Source: Henricia sp. BOLD:AAB3569 (Eukaryota; Echinodermata; Asteroidea; Spinulosida; Echinasteridae). From it: 64,000 bases of DNA. Every line of letters begins with the position of its first letter. Position 1 is the first letter of the stretch. Under the pieces are notes generated by a model. That model had not been told where the DNA came from. It made no database searches and saw only the letters and a list, made by a program, of their open reading frames with translations. The stretch lies in contig JBBELK010000375.1 of assembly GCA_037783545.1 (NCBI GenBank), forward strand, positions 992,001-1,056,000, given 5' to 3'. A program made the position numbers and the translations under genes. This document shows positions 33,720 through 45,193 of this stretch, in pieces.

Positions 33720-34855
33720 AATATTAAAGGCAACTGTACAAAATTGTGTTGAGTCACAGGTGTTTTTCTGTTGAAAAAGTCAAAATCGAACAGTAACTTT
33801 TACTGTTTTTGGAATTTGTTGTTATTGCACAAACGTTCTTTCGTCTGTGTACATTTAAAAAATATTGTTCTGCTTGATTACAGACGATTTGCCGTTAAAT
33901 TACATGTTTGTTCAGGAACAAGACACTTTGAATCTTCATCTGTTAAAATACAGCCATGTTACTGTTTAGTAACAGAGGATCTTCTGTTATCCCATCGATG
34001 TTCCCTGGTATGCGGCAGAAATTACGCGGCGTTGATAGCGAGTACCAGTAGGCCTATACGTTGCATGCTGGGAAATCACTGCAGTAAATTCAAACTGCGC
34101 AGTGCGCTTTTTGTAGTTGTGCCGTTCGTACGAAATGACAGCTTTTGGTCGGCGTTATATGTCGAAATATGTACTGGAGACTGTTCAGTTTAGTGCCGAC
34201 TTGATGCTCTACATGTCGTGAAAGGCAACGGCATTTTCGTACATTTTTTGGTTTTTATTTTTATGCGTGTTATTTGCCGTGCAATACTGCCTGCAGTGGA
34301 GATATACGGGAGCATGTAACTTGCCTCAAAGTGCGCGGGAATACAATAGATTCAGGCGAAAATTTCCCCTGAATTTATCGTATTCCTGTATTTCAATGGG
34401 TCGGGTTACATTTTTGGTATACTGTACACCCTGTTGAAACTCCACTGCACCCCGGCATGCAAATAAAAACTAGGAAATTGAGAGAAACACGCCGACTTAT
34501 TTTCCATGAAGTGTGGTGCATCTACAACACAAAAAGTGATCTGTAAATAAGGGCAACAAGAAACAGTCGTCAATAACCTGGACTGCTTCGTTCAGTTAGG
34601 CCTACATGGAATCGTTTCTGTACAGAAGGCTTTGTTAAAGAACAAAACCATGCACAAAACGAACACTTTGTCGTCTGTTGAAAAACAGAAGAATCGTCTG
34701 TAAATTTACAATTCCAAATAACAGTAGAGTCTACTGTATGCAAACAGAGAAAACAAAAAAGTAGAATGTACTGTTCAAAAACAGTATACGCTATGTAATG
34801 CCAATTGACATATGAATGTACTGTAAATGAACAGAGATTTTTTAAACAGTGATAC
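33720..34855. repeat. Inverted-repeat region with CTGTTTTT/AAAAACAG words
   Basis: CTGTTGAAAAAGTCAAAATC, ACTTTTACTGTTTTTGG and CTTCTGTTA on the left have complements on the right (GTTGAAAAACAGAAGAATCG, GTTCAAAAACAGTATACG). The 140-codon frame inside has no recognisable motif and is taken as repeat sequence. Confidence 0.4.
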
Positions 34856-34857
34856 AA

Positions 34858-34988
34858 GCTCGTCAGAAATGCGCGCGCGCCAAATTCGTGCCACGAAATA
34901 CGCAGCTAGCTCCGTGCCTTTGCTACATGGAGCTGCGTATTTCGTGGCACGAATTTGGCGTGCGCATTGCTGACGAGCCCCTGCTTTT
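34858..34988. repeat. Palindrome of the AGGCACAGGCTCGTC family
   Basis: GCTCGTCAGAAATGCGCGCG is mirrored by TGCGCATTGCTGACGAGC, with AAATTCGTGCCACGAAATAC arms. The terminal AGGCACAG is degraded on both sides. Confidence 0.65.
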
Positions 34989-35486
34989 AACGTCTTGATT
35001 GCAAGTGGTGTCACAGAACTAAAAATCGGACTGACCCATTTTACTTTTAGCTATTCCTACTTATTCTAGGCCTAATTTTGCATTTCGCAGTAGTCTGCAG
35101 TCTGCACATTATTTTCTAGAAAACATACCAAATCGTGCAATTTCTCATGTTTCGTCCAAATGTGTAAACGTTTTCTTTGTGAAATTTTGTCGCGCAGAAC
35201 TATATAAAATATTGAAAATATATCGAAATATATTGAATATTTTCAATTATCTGAATATTTTTTTTTAACTGTTTATATTTTCTATTATTCCATTGTTGCA
35301 CTTGTTTTATTGTAAGCCTTACTGTCTCTCATACCCCATTTGGGGTCGCAGAGGTCAATAAACCATTTGCGTAGAGACTGCCGAAGTGAATACTTGGATT
35401 TTGCGATTAATCGAGTAGTTTAAAAATGATAGTCACGAGTACCGTTTAATACTCAAGATTAATCGATTAATCGAGCCATTCGCCCA

Positions 35487-35565
35487 GTAGACTTGTTCCC
35501 GCTCCACATATTCCACATACAACGACTGAATATGAGGACCGGCTACTGTGGTGTTTAAAATAGCA
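35487..35565 (-). repeat. Transposon terminus, copy of 32268-32345
   Basis: TAGACTTGTTCCCGCTCCAC followed by ATTCCACATACAACGACTGA. The surrounding 35000-36090 is AT-rich with no gene; 35318-35370 resembles a non-LTR 3' end. Confidence 0.55.
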
Positions 35566-36089
35566 CTAAGCATTACGTCATGCACAAAGCGCTGCACGAG
35601 TTTATAACAATTTAAAAAGGGTTATGCCATTATAAACCTTACAATATTACACATGCCCATTATAGCATCAAAATTCAAATTCAAACATTGTCTGCATCAT
35701 CGTAAATAAACACGCGGCGGAACACTGACGAATCGTACCCGACGATTAACGATAACCAGTGATAAAGTCCGGACGTGCATTCGGGTAACTTCGGGATTCT
35801 TCGAAAAAAGTACCGTACTGTAGAAAAAAAAGCTAAAAATTAAATTTTGGCACATTAAAACAAAAAGCTGAAATCAGCTAAAAATAACCGGTGTGAAGTT
35901 GGTTTAATATTCGACGTTCGATATTCAATATTCAACGTGCAGCTAGCCAGACGCACGTTCGATATTGAAACGAAAAAAATGTGTGTGTGTTTTGGCACGC
36001 CATACCTGTTCCTTTACACACGTAACTATTAGACTGGTTGTATGTCCCCATAACAAATCTGGCCTTGGGCACATTGGGTTGCACCACAT

Positions 36090-36535
36090 GCAATAAAAGC
36101 CATTTAAGCGGGTAAGAACCCTTTGAGCCAGGCAAGGCTAGTCGGGCCTCACGAGAGCAGACCCATAGGAACCCAGAACCCAATAGCCTGACCCGGATCA
36201 AAGGGGTAGAGTATTTTTAAAAAATTGTTTAAAACACCCATATTTCCTAAAATGCGCATTTTCAATATAAAAACCCGCGCAACGAATAAAGGCCCTTTAA
36301 GCGGGTTAGACCCATTTGAGACAGGCAAGGCTAGTCGGACCTGACAAGAGCAGACCCCTAGGAACCCAGAACCCAATAGCTTGACCCGGATCAAAGGGGT
36401 AGAGTATTTTAAAATAATTTTTAAAAACACCTATATTTCCTAAAATGCGCATTTTCAATATAAAAACCCGCGCAACGAATAAAGCCCTTTAAGCGGGTTA
36501 TAGACCCCTTTGAGCCAGGCAAGGCTAGTCAAGAC
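36090..36535 (+). repeat. Tandem repeat of about 192 bp, 2.3 units
   Basis: The unit runs from CATTTAAGCGGGT/CTTTAAGCGGGT through CAAGGCTAGTCGG, ACCCAGAACCCAATAGC and GATCAAAGGGGTAGAGTATT to AAAAACCCGCGCAACGAATAA. Starts near 36101, 36294 and 36487. Confidence 0.7.
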
Positions 36536-36587
36536 TGACGATGAAATATCACACCCATGATATTTATTGAAATTTGAATTTAATTAT

Positions 36588-37643
36588 AATAAACCTTATC
36601 GACGTTCTCAAAGCATCATGGGATTGGATGACAAGTGAAGCTGGCAATTTTCACACAAACCTATGGGGCTCTGGGGATCATTTTAATTCTCTGACTGTAG
36701 TAAAATGAAATAAAATGTGAAAATTCAAAATAATGCACAGCACCAGTTTGTACTTTACAAAAGAACGCACCTGATGGCGATGCTGATTGGCTCTTAAACG
36801 TGGTAGCTCAACCCTGGCTCAACCAATCGCGACAGCCCTTCTAATGGTACCCCTAGAACTATGGGGGATAATGTATCCCCCATAGGTAATGTTGTTTTTT
36901 TCCAATATGGCGGCGCCTGAACTTTAAGATCGGACAGAAACGTTTTCGGCTAGCGCAATAATCCGCTGCCCAATCGCCACCAAACTCCGTCTGATAATTC
37001 TTGCCGGAACTGCTGGGACCAAGACAAAATCCAAGCAGTTCCGGCAACTCCGGGAGTTATCCGGCTTTTACCGAATGCCCGGATCACGCATGTGGACGCA
37101 TCGCACATGTTCCCGTTCATTTCCCAACATTTTTTAGGAGAATTTAATGGACAAATGGTACCGAAATTCCGTAGACACACGCAAGGCGAGTGTCTCAAGA
37201 ACTATCAGACGGAGTTTAGTGGCGATTGGGCAGCGTATTATTGCGCTAGCCGAAAACGTTTCTGTCCGATCTTAAAGTTCAGGCGCCGCCATATTGGGAA
37301 AAAAACAACATTACCTATGGGGGATACATTATCCCCCATAGTTCTAGGGGTATTCTAATGGTACAAACTGGCGCCGTTCAAAAAGTCGAGTTTTCTTGGT
37401 TTATTTCATCTTTATAAGCTCAATTAAAATAATTTATTGTCAAAAATTGCATCTAGGCTAATTCCTTGATCAAAAGCGTGTGAGAAGATCCAAGTTGTTC
37501 GCTTAACAGAAATGAGAATGAAATCGATGACCGTTGTCATGTCCCCATCAGAGCCCATACTATAGCATAGGTTTTTGTAAAAATTCCCTGCTTCATCTGT
37601 CATCCAATCCCATGCCTCGAGAACGTCGATAAGGTTTATTGAA
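36588..37643. mobile_element. AATAAACCTTATCGACG element with a later insertion
   Basis: The ends AATAAACCTTATCGACGTTC (36588) and GAACGTCGATAAGGTTTATT (to 37643) match the foldback at 14936-15172. The interior matches 62590-63020 except for the 505-bp element at 36848-37352, so that insertion came after the two blocks separated, or was lost from the other. Confidence 0.55.
36848..37352. mobile_element. 505-bp Mutator-like element with 9-bp duplication
   Basis: It starts TACCCCTAGAACTATGGGGG and ends with the exact inverse. The TIRs are about 150 bp and nearly identical, including CAATATGGCGGCGCCTGAAC. Flanking TTCTAATGG is present at 36839-36847 and 37353-37361. Long TIRs with a 9-bp duplication indicate a MULE-type non-autonomous element. 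A solitary TIR is at 40805-40958. Confidence 0.85.
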
Positions 37644-37678
37644 AATGTTTGGGATTTATTTATAGCACTAGACATGCT

Positions 37679-37745
37679 AGACAAGGTTACCTCGGCTCGA
37701 ATTGTATCAGATTACCACATGATAAAATTCGAGTCGAGGTAACCA
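37679..37745. repeat. Hairpin TAGACAAGGTTACCTCGGCTCG
   Basis: TAGACAAGGTTACCTCGGCT and its inverse surround TATCAGATTACCACATGATA. Copies are downstream of both H3 genes (also 63059-63120), and a tandem version is at 58447-58650. Confidence 0.65.
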
Positions 37746-37814
37746 TGTCTAATTAAGCCCGTGTTAAGCATAGTGTAGTAAATATATTTTAATTTTACAG
37801 GCGCGGCACAGAAT

Positions 37815-37834
37815 TCATCTCTTTTTTGATTTTG
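37815..37834 (-). promoter_or_regulatory. Histone downstream element-like purine tract, H3 copy 1
   Basis: On the minus strand, just after the stem-loop, CAAAATCAAAAAAGAGATGA is purine-rich like the U7 snRNA target of metazoan histone pre-mRNAs. Confidence 0.55.
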
Positions 37835-37837
37835 TGT

Positions 37838-37853
37838 GGCTCTGAAAAGAGCC
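37838..37853 (-). promoter_or_regulatory. Histone mRNA 3' stem-loop, H3 copy 1
   Basis: Minus-strand GGCTCTTTTCAGAGCC is the conserved 6-bp stem, 4-base loop element that binds SLBP and replaces polyadenylation in replication-dependent histone mRNAs. It is 33 bases after the stop codon. Confidence 0.95.
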
Positions 37854-37886
37854 GGTTGTTTTGTTGGGTTGTGTCCTCCTTTTGTT

Positions 37887-38312
<426 letters not shown>

Positions 38313-38374
38313 TTACTTGCTTTGCTTTTTGCGAGATTATAGAACGATGCATGATTTGTATATTTCGCGCTCGG

Positions 38375-38495
38375 CTTTTATATACGGGTCATCGGATTAA
38401 CTAGCCATTTTCATTGGTTCCCGCGAACGCGCACTGTGATTGGACCACACAAAGCTTGGTCATTGGTTGTTTTTTCCTGCAATGTGATTGGCGCG
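38375..38495 (-). promoter_or_regulatory. H3 copy 1 promoter: TATA and four CCAAT boxes
   Basis: On the minus strand TATATAAAAG (38375-38384) lies about 80 bp upstream of the ATG. CCAAT occurs at 38413-38417, 38439-38443, 38462-38466 and 38487-38491. The same arrangement is kept at copy 2. Confidence 0.85.
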
Positions 38496-38519
38496 GTCCA
38501 GAATCCTTCCCGCGCTTTT

Positions 38520-39370
38520 CCTCAACGTTGTGTTATGTGTAACGTACGTACGTGAACGTACGTGAACGCGGCATACAAAGACCAAGGGTGAAAATTCCCC
38601 AGGAAAAAACACCGTAAAAATGTACAGATAGGCCTAATGCTCACTATACACATGCAACATACCAAAATTCTAGTTTTTAATAGGCTTCGCTGCTCACATG
38701 CTCTTGTTTTGTTTTCCCTATTTACGTGGGTATTTCCATAAAAAGGCTGAGCCAAAGTGTGACATTTTCATGCATTTGTAAAAATGGCCTTTTCAAGTTG
38801 CAGTTTCTTATTATGTAGAATATATGTAGAATTTTTAAAATAATAACGGTATTGAACATATTCATTTTTTTTTTACGACGTAATGGGGGGACTTCAAGAC
38901 ATTTTTTAACTCTTGCTATTACATTTCAATTTTTTTGAGCAGTTTCTTTCTGGAAAAGGTAGTTGCTGATTTTACTCAGCTGTAGAACTTGGACTTTTAT
39001 ATCGATTCAAAAAATCAAATTACATTTTGAGCGAAATTTGTTACATTTTGAGCAAAATGTCACACTTGCATTTAGAAGATCGCACTAGTTTATTGAATCG
39101 TTCTCGTTATGTTTTGGGTAGTATCAACAGATAAAGGTGGTGTTGGATTCATGTGGTCATATATTCTTTATATGCCGAGGGTAATCGTTCTCTGAAATCC
39201 AGTAATTAGAAAAACATCGACTCCAGAAGTTCACGACGTTATTATAAAGGGGGACACTGTGTCCCGTTTTCATGGAATGACCCACTTTTTACGTTTTCTC
39301 TTTTAACTTTAGCATTTATTTCATGTAGTTGTATCATGTATTTCGTTTTATCATTAAATTAATAATTATC
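38520..39370. other. Intergenic, nothing recognised
   Basis: AT-rich sequence after the H3 promoter with no exon signals and no identified repeats. Part of the first 200 bp is still homologous to the end of the window. Confidence 0.35.
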
Positions 39371-39371
39371 T

Positions 39372-39403
39372 ACAGTTGAAGTCAGAAGTTTACATACATG
39401 TAC
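39372..39403. mobile_element. Solitary Tc1/mariner-type terminal repeat
   Basis: TACAGTTGAAGTCAGAAGTT followed by TACATACA closely resembles the inverted-repeat ends of Tc1-like transposons such as those of fish. Only one end is seen and no transposase frame follows; it is probably a truncated relic or another element with convergent ends. Confidence 0.55.
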
Positions 39404-39675
39404 ACAACCACCATCACCCAAAATGGTAAACATGACTATACCCGAACCATTGCAAGGTGTGCAAGCTTTAAGTACTGCAAGCACGTGAAGAATTCCACAA
39501 AATCGTGCGTGATATTTGGCACAAATACAAAGAAAACCAGCCCCAGTACTAGGCCTGTACCAAAAATAAATCAGCCTGGCAGATTAAATGACAGAAACTA
39601 AAGTGCAATTTCACGCAGCAGTCTATCAAGCTTGCAAACTTCGGTTACGGATTTGACCAAGTTGACGTAATTACT

Positions 39676-39937
39676 AATTAGTCAAACAAATTAATTGCGA
39701 AGTTGTATCCAGTGCCGGAATCAAGCCGCCTTAATCTTAGAGAAATTGGGAAATAAGAAGGGGTCTTAAAATCGATTTATTCAGACAAGTAGGCACTTTT
39801 TGTTACGATTTTTCAGCTCTAATATAAGAAATATTCATGTAGAATCATCATCAATCAGCTTTATCGTCATAGCAATCGATTTAATTAATCAAACAAATTA
39901 ATTGCGAAGTTGTATCCAGTGCGCGAAGCCGCCTTAG
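39676..39937 (+). repeat. Direct repeat, two units 208 bp apart
   Basis: AGTCAAACAAATTAATTGCG through AAGTTGTATCCAGTG and AAGCCGCCTTA occurs at 39678 and again near 39886. Confidence 0.65.
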
Positions 39938-40035
39938 ATATGTTTTGTGCACGCACATGCGTCGCTTGAGGGCACTCTTTGCACCTCCTTCAAAATGGCC
40001 GCGAAAATGTCGAAATGGCCTTACGAGCAAAAACA

Positions 40036-40179
40036 ATGAACAACAAAGACACGTTTTGTGTCAAATTTGGGGATTCCGTGGCCTGCTTTTTGGAACAAGA
40101 GATGTTCGCCTGCTCGTCTGTTCACGCCAAACTGAGGGGCGCCGAAGCCAGTTGGCACGATCGATTTTGCTTGCATTAA
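40036..40179 (+). CDS. Small open frame of unknown nature (47 codons)
   Basis: ATG at 40036 opens KDTFCVKFGDSVACFLEQEM and ends with TAA at 40177, followed by AATAAA. It is preceded by a CpG-rich stretch with another ATG (AAAATGGCCGCG at 39992). Composition is more protein-like than neighbouring frames, but no family is recognised and no splice partner was found. It could be a first exon or transposon-derived. Confidence 0.22.
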   Translation: MNNKDTFCVKFGDSVACFLEQEMFACSSVHAKLRGAEASWHDRFCLH

Positions 40180-40199
40180 TAAATTTCGTCATGAATCTT

Positions 40200-40800
40200 T
40201 GTGAACAACGTCGGCGCCTGTCATGCCTGTGGCTGTGCAGCTTCGCCGCCGAGTGGCTATCAAAAGTATCATGGCTGTACGCGCGCCTATAGTTTAATAG
40301 GTAATGTTTAGCCCAGGTTGGACGTCGTCTTCATTGCATTACGAGTGACGTCCAGGTTACGATGTCTCTAAACAGGGGGACTGAAACTTCCACATTATTT
40401 TTTAGCTATATTACCTTTTAATGGACGTCGAATTTATGTCCGTATATGCTTGATGTGTTCATTTACAGGAACGGGAGGTTTAAATGTCATATACCAAATT
40501 TGATGAACAAAATAGTGAAAAGTAAGGCACAACCTAACGTTAAAGTTCAGAGAAATAAATAACAGCTGCCGTCGCGTCATGCTTCGTGAAGTTTGGATTG
40601 GCTTGCGCGTGCGGCGCCACGATTCCAGGCACGCAATGCGCCGATCGAGGCCGTGGCCTAGTTCAGTTGCGACGCGCGCGCGCAAGGCCAGCGGGATACG
40701 CGCGCGGTGAGAACAAAATAAGCTTAACGTAACTTGGCTGTCTGTACGTATTGTAGGGATTTTTTGTGCACAAATATATAGCAAATTAGCGTGACTTTTT
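40200..40800. other. Intergenic, nothing recognised
   Basis: CpG-containing sequence, no conserved frame on either strand. The 123-codon minus frame at 40434-40805 shows no motif. Confidence 0.35.
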
Positions 40801-40804
40801 GCCA

Positions 40805-40958
40805 AGAACTATCAGACGGAGTTTGGTGGCGATTGGGCAGCGGATTATTGCGCTAGCCGAAAACGTTTCTGTCCGATCTTAAAGTTCAGGCGCCGCCATA
40901 TTGGAAAAAAACAACATTACCTATGGGGGATACATTATCCCCCATAGTTCTAGGGGTA
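40805..40958. mobile_element. Solitary TIR of the 505-bp MULE-like family
   Basis: AAGAACTATCAGACGGAGTT to TTCTAGGGGTA matches one end of the element at 36848-37352. The other end and a duplication are absent. Confidence 0.75.
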
Positions 40959-41935
40959 AACCCAATCCACATACACGCCCAGGATTCGAAACGGGTACGC
41001 CAGAGAAAAGGCGAGGAAAGAACCACTACGCCAACCGGACCGCCCTTAAGCAAATTAAATTTAAAATGATCAACGGGGGTTTTACTGCAGGTTGTTTCTT
41101 TCTTATTTGTTTGTTTGAAAGAAGAAATACAAATAAAGCAAACTAACAAAACAGACAAAGTGAGAATTTTATCAATATAAATTTCTTTATATTATTTATA
41201 ACAATTTAAAACAATGTAACGGTACAATCTGGATGATTCCAAGATTTTGGGTATCGGACTATAAATAGTTTCATTATGTAATAATGTACGACTAACTAAT
41301 TTTGACAAAATTAAAACCTCCCAGATATAGATGTTTAAAAATCATACACCTCAGGCGACAGACAAAAAAAGGAACATAGTTAGTCACACGAATGTGGTCA
41401 CGTGACGTCTGACTGTCACGTTCCTACATAATCATGATAATGCCGTATTCCACTCATGCTCGCGGGATAACTAATATTATCTTCAAGCAAAATTGACGCA
41501 CTAATAACACGCGCACTCTGCAAGTACTACATGTACTCCGCGCATATGCGTAGGGACACAGTCATCTTGGAATACCATGGTGCATTTACCGGTACGCAGA
41601 GTGCAATATGAGAATCGGAAGAGTATTATGAAACATTATCACACTGTTGGTTGCCATGGATCCACCAATCAAAACGACGGATTAGAGTCTGCTTGAAGAT
41701 ATATTAAGTTATCAACATTTGAAGTTATACAGGGTGTATCAGAAAAAGTAGACACTCATAAAATTGTAGATAAAATGAAAATTGTAGTATTTTTAGAAAA
41801 TTGGCTCACAAATATTGAAATATCGGTAGACATAGGTTTCGAGTTTTCATTAACGTCGTCATCATGTTGGGAATTTCACACCTGGCTGAACAGGGGCTAG
41901 TTTTGTAAACAAAGCTAAAATTAACTTGCGCATAA
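40959..41935. other. Intergenic, mostly unrecognised
   Basis: AAACCCAATCCACATACACG at 40958 resembles 27040 (AACCCAATCCACATACTGAC), a dispersed repeat. ACAGGGTGTATCAGAAAAAG at 41728 looks like a transposon end but no partner was found. Confidence 0.35.
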
Positions 41936-41937
41936 AA

Positions 41938-44900
41938 ATGGAAGATGAAAAACAGGATCAAGGAGCACGAGAGGTCAATTTGACATGTCCTTTTTTTGCT
42001 ATCAGCTTATCAGAAAGTATAGCTTTACAGAAAGTGTGTACCTTGAAGGGGCATCGGGGCCAACTCAGCAGGGCATGAGGCCATTGGCCTTGGAGCCTTG
42101 GTTAATGTCAAGGCCTGGGATAATGTCAAGGCCTGGGATAGGGTATGCTGGCCAAGTTGGCCAAAGAAAGTGTATATCTTGAAGGGGCATCGAGGCCAAC
42201 TCAGCAGGGCATGAGGCCAACTCAGCAGGGCATAAGGCCAATGGCTTTGGTAGCCTTGGTTAATGTCAAAGCCTGGGATTGAACCACTTCGAACACGTGC
42301 GAATATGCCATTTTGGGAGTCAAATAATGCTGAGTCATTGTGGAAGCAATGTGCGTGCGCGTTGTGTGTGTCTCTTGTGGGCGTAACGCGGTTTAGTTCA
42401 CCAATGGGAGCCTCATCATAGCGCGTTACGCGCGCTATGGACACACACAACGCGCACGCACATTGCTTCCACATTGACGCAGCATTGTTTTACTCCCAAA
42501 ATTACGTCATTGGCACGAGCTCAATAGGGCATGATGGTCAAGTTGGCTTCAGAAAGTGTATCTTGAAGGGGCATCGGGGCCAACTCAGCAGGGCATGAGG
42601 CCATTGGCCTTGGTGACTTTGGTTAATGTCAAAGCCTGGATTGGTTGCATTTCTGTCACAGTTGCTAATTTTTGTTCATTATGTATTCACAGATTGGAGA
42701 TGGAGCCCACAGACTGTGGAGCTTCATATTACACACTACAAAAATGGACGTGTTGCCATGGATACTGAAAACACAGGAGAGGTGAGTTTTTGGCCATCAT
42801 TCCAATTTTATTACAGTGGAATTTCGCTATAATGAACACCAAAAAGAACATTCAGCTACAGTGAACATTGCTCATGGCTCCCAATCATTTGTTCGCGTCA
42901 AACGCCACCAAAACAAACACTTGTATGGTTCAGATACGATGCCCATTTATGGTGACTTTCCACTGTATTAAAACTTGTCTAGCTTCCGCTTATAGGCATG
43001 CATGGGTAGGGCTTCCTCAAAGATGATATAGCAGCAAAAGTGCAAGATAGCCCACCCATGCGAAATCAATTCAATAAAGTGAAGTATGTAAAGGCACCAT
43101 TTTAGTAATAAGCAAACTAGACGCGCCTTGTGTCTGTTTGACATGCCTCTCGTAGTGTAATCTGTGTCGCGGCGAATAGTTACAGCGGCATCCACACTTG
43201 GGATGAGAGAAAAGTCGTAAGGGCTTTATCAGGATTCCAACCTGACACCTGTGACTCACTGGGCAGAAGCTCTCCCATCTGAGCTATAAGGCACAGTGGT
43301 ATACTCCCTCAGAATTTCCCCAAGACCTCTGACTCACCAGACAGACACTCCACCAGCTGCTGAGCTATAAGGCACAGTAGTATACTCCCTCAGGTTTCCC
43401 CCAAGACCTATGACACACCAGGCAGATGCTCTACCAGCTGAGCTATAAGGCACAGTGGTATACTCCGTCAGGTTTTCCCCAAGACCTCTAACTCACCAGA
43501 CAGACGCTCTACCAGCTGAGCTATAAGGCACAGTGGTATACACCCTCAGATTTTCCCCAAGACCTCTAACTTACCAGACAGACGCTCTACCAGCTGAGCT
43601 ATAAGGCACAGTGGTATACTCCCTCATATTTTCCTTAAGACCTTTTACACACCAGGCAGATGCTCTACCAGCTGAGTTATAAGGCACAGTGGTATATTCC
43701 CTCAGGTTTTCCCTAAGACCTCTGACACACCGGGCAGACGCTCCACCAGCTGAGCTACATGTATAAGGCACAGTGGTATACTCCCTCAGGTTTTCCCCAA
43801 GACCTCTGACACACTGGGCAGATGCTCTACCAGCTGAGCTATAAGGCACAGTGGTATACTCCCTCAGGTTTTCTCCAAGACCTCTGACACACCAGGCAGA
43901 TGCTCTACCAGCTGAGCTATAAGGCACAGTGGTATACTCCCTCAGGTTTTCCCCAAGACCTCTGACACACCGGGCAGATGCTCTACCAGCTGAGCTATAA
44001 GGCACAGTGGTATACTCCCTCAGGTTTTCCCCAAGACCTCTGACACACCGGGCAGATGCTCCACCAGCTGAGCTATAAGGCACAGTGGTATACTCCCTCA
44101 GATTTTCCCCAAGACCTCTGACACACCAGGCAGATGCTCTACCAGCTGAGCCATAAGGCACAGTGGTATACTCCCTAAGATTTTCCCCAAGACCTCTGAC
44201 TCACCAGACGGACACTCCACCAGCTGCTGAGCTATAAGGCACAGTAGTATACTCCCTCAGGTTTCCCCCAAGACCTATGACACACCAGGCAGATGCTCTA
44301 CCAGCCGAGCTATAAGGCACAGTGGTATACTCCGTCAGATTTTCCCCAAGACCTCTGACACACCAGGCAGATGCTCTACCAGCTGAGCTATTATAAGGCA
44401 AAGTGGTATACTCCCTCAGATTTTCCCCAAGACCTCTAACTCACCAGACAGACGCTCTACCAGCTGAGCTATGAGGCACAGTGGTATACTCCCTCATATT
44501 TTCCTTAAGACCTTTTACACACCAGGCAGATGCTCTACCAGCTGAGCTATAAGGCACAGTGGTATATTCCCTCAGGTTTTCCCTAAGACCTCTGACACAC
44601 CGGGCAGACGCTCCACCAGCTGAGCTACATGTATAAGGCACAGTGGTATACTCCCTCAGGTTTTCCCCAAGACCTCTGACACACCGGGCAGATGCTCTAC
44701 CAGCTGAGCTCAGTGTTCTCCACTGCCGGTTTTGTCCGGGGGCGCCGCCCGGACAAAATCCTCAGAGGTACCGTTAGCGCCCGGACAAAAATGTGCCGCC
44801 CGAACAAAAATCTTGGCCGCCCGGACAAAAAAAAAAGAACTTCTCCCCTAAAACACTCTGAAAGTACAGCCGAGTCATTCCAAAATGCGGTGTATATTCA

Positions 44901-45151
44901 CCTAACGTGATTCGGTAGTCACTGGTGTCATTATCGGTCATTTACCACGCAAATCTATCGGATCGGCGACCCAAATTTGCATCGATAATGGCCATGACAG
45001 TATGCATATGTTGAACAGCGCCCTCAAGAGCCGTTTTTGTTTTACTGTTGAGGGCGCTGCATGCCAACCACTGTGTCGCGACGTACGACCGGCCGGGTGC
45101 GTTCGTGCGTTTGGGTAAGTACGTGTTGTAGTGCTGCCGCTGCCGTCGTCG

Positions 45152-45193
<42 letters not shown>

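Noticed and set aside
33771-34193. 140-codon open frame with many Cys
   Set aside because: Lies in an inverted-repeat region and shows no recognisable domain or conserved Cys pattern.
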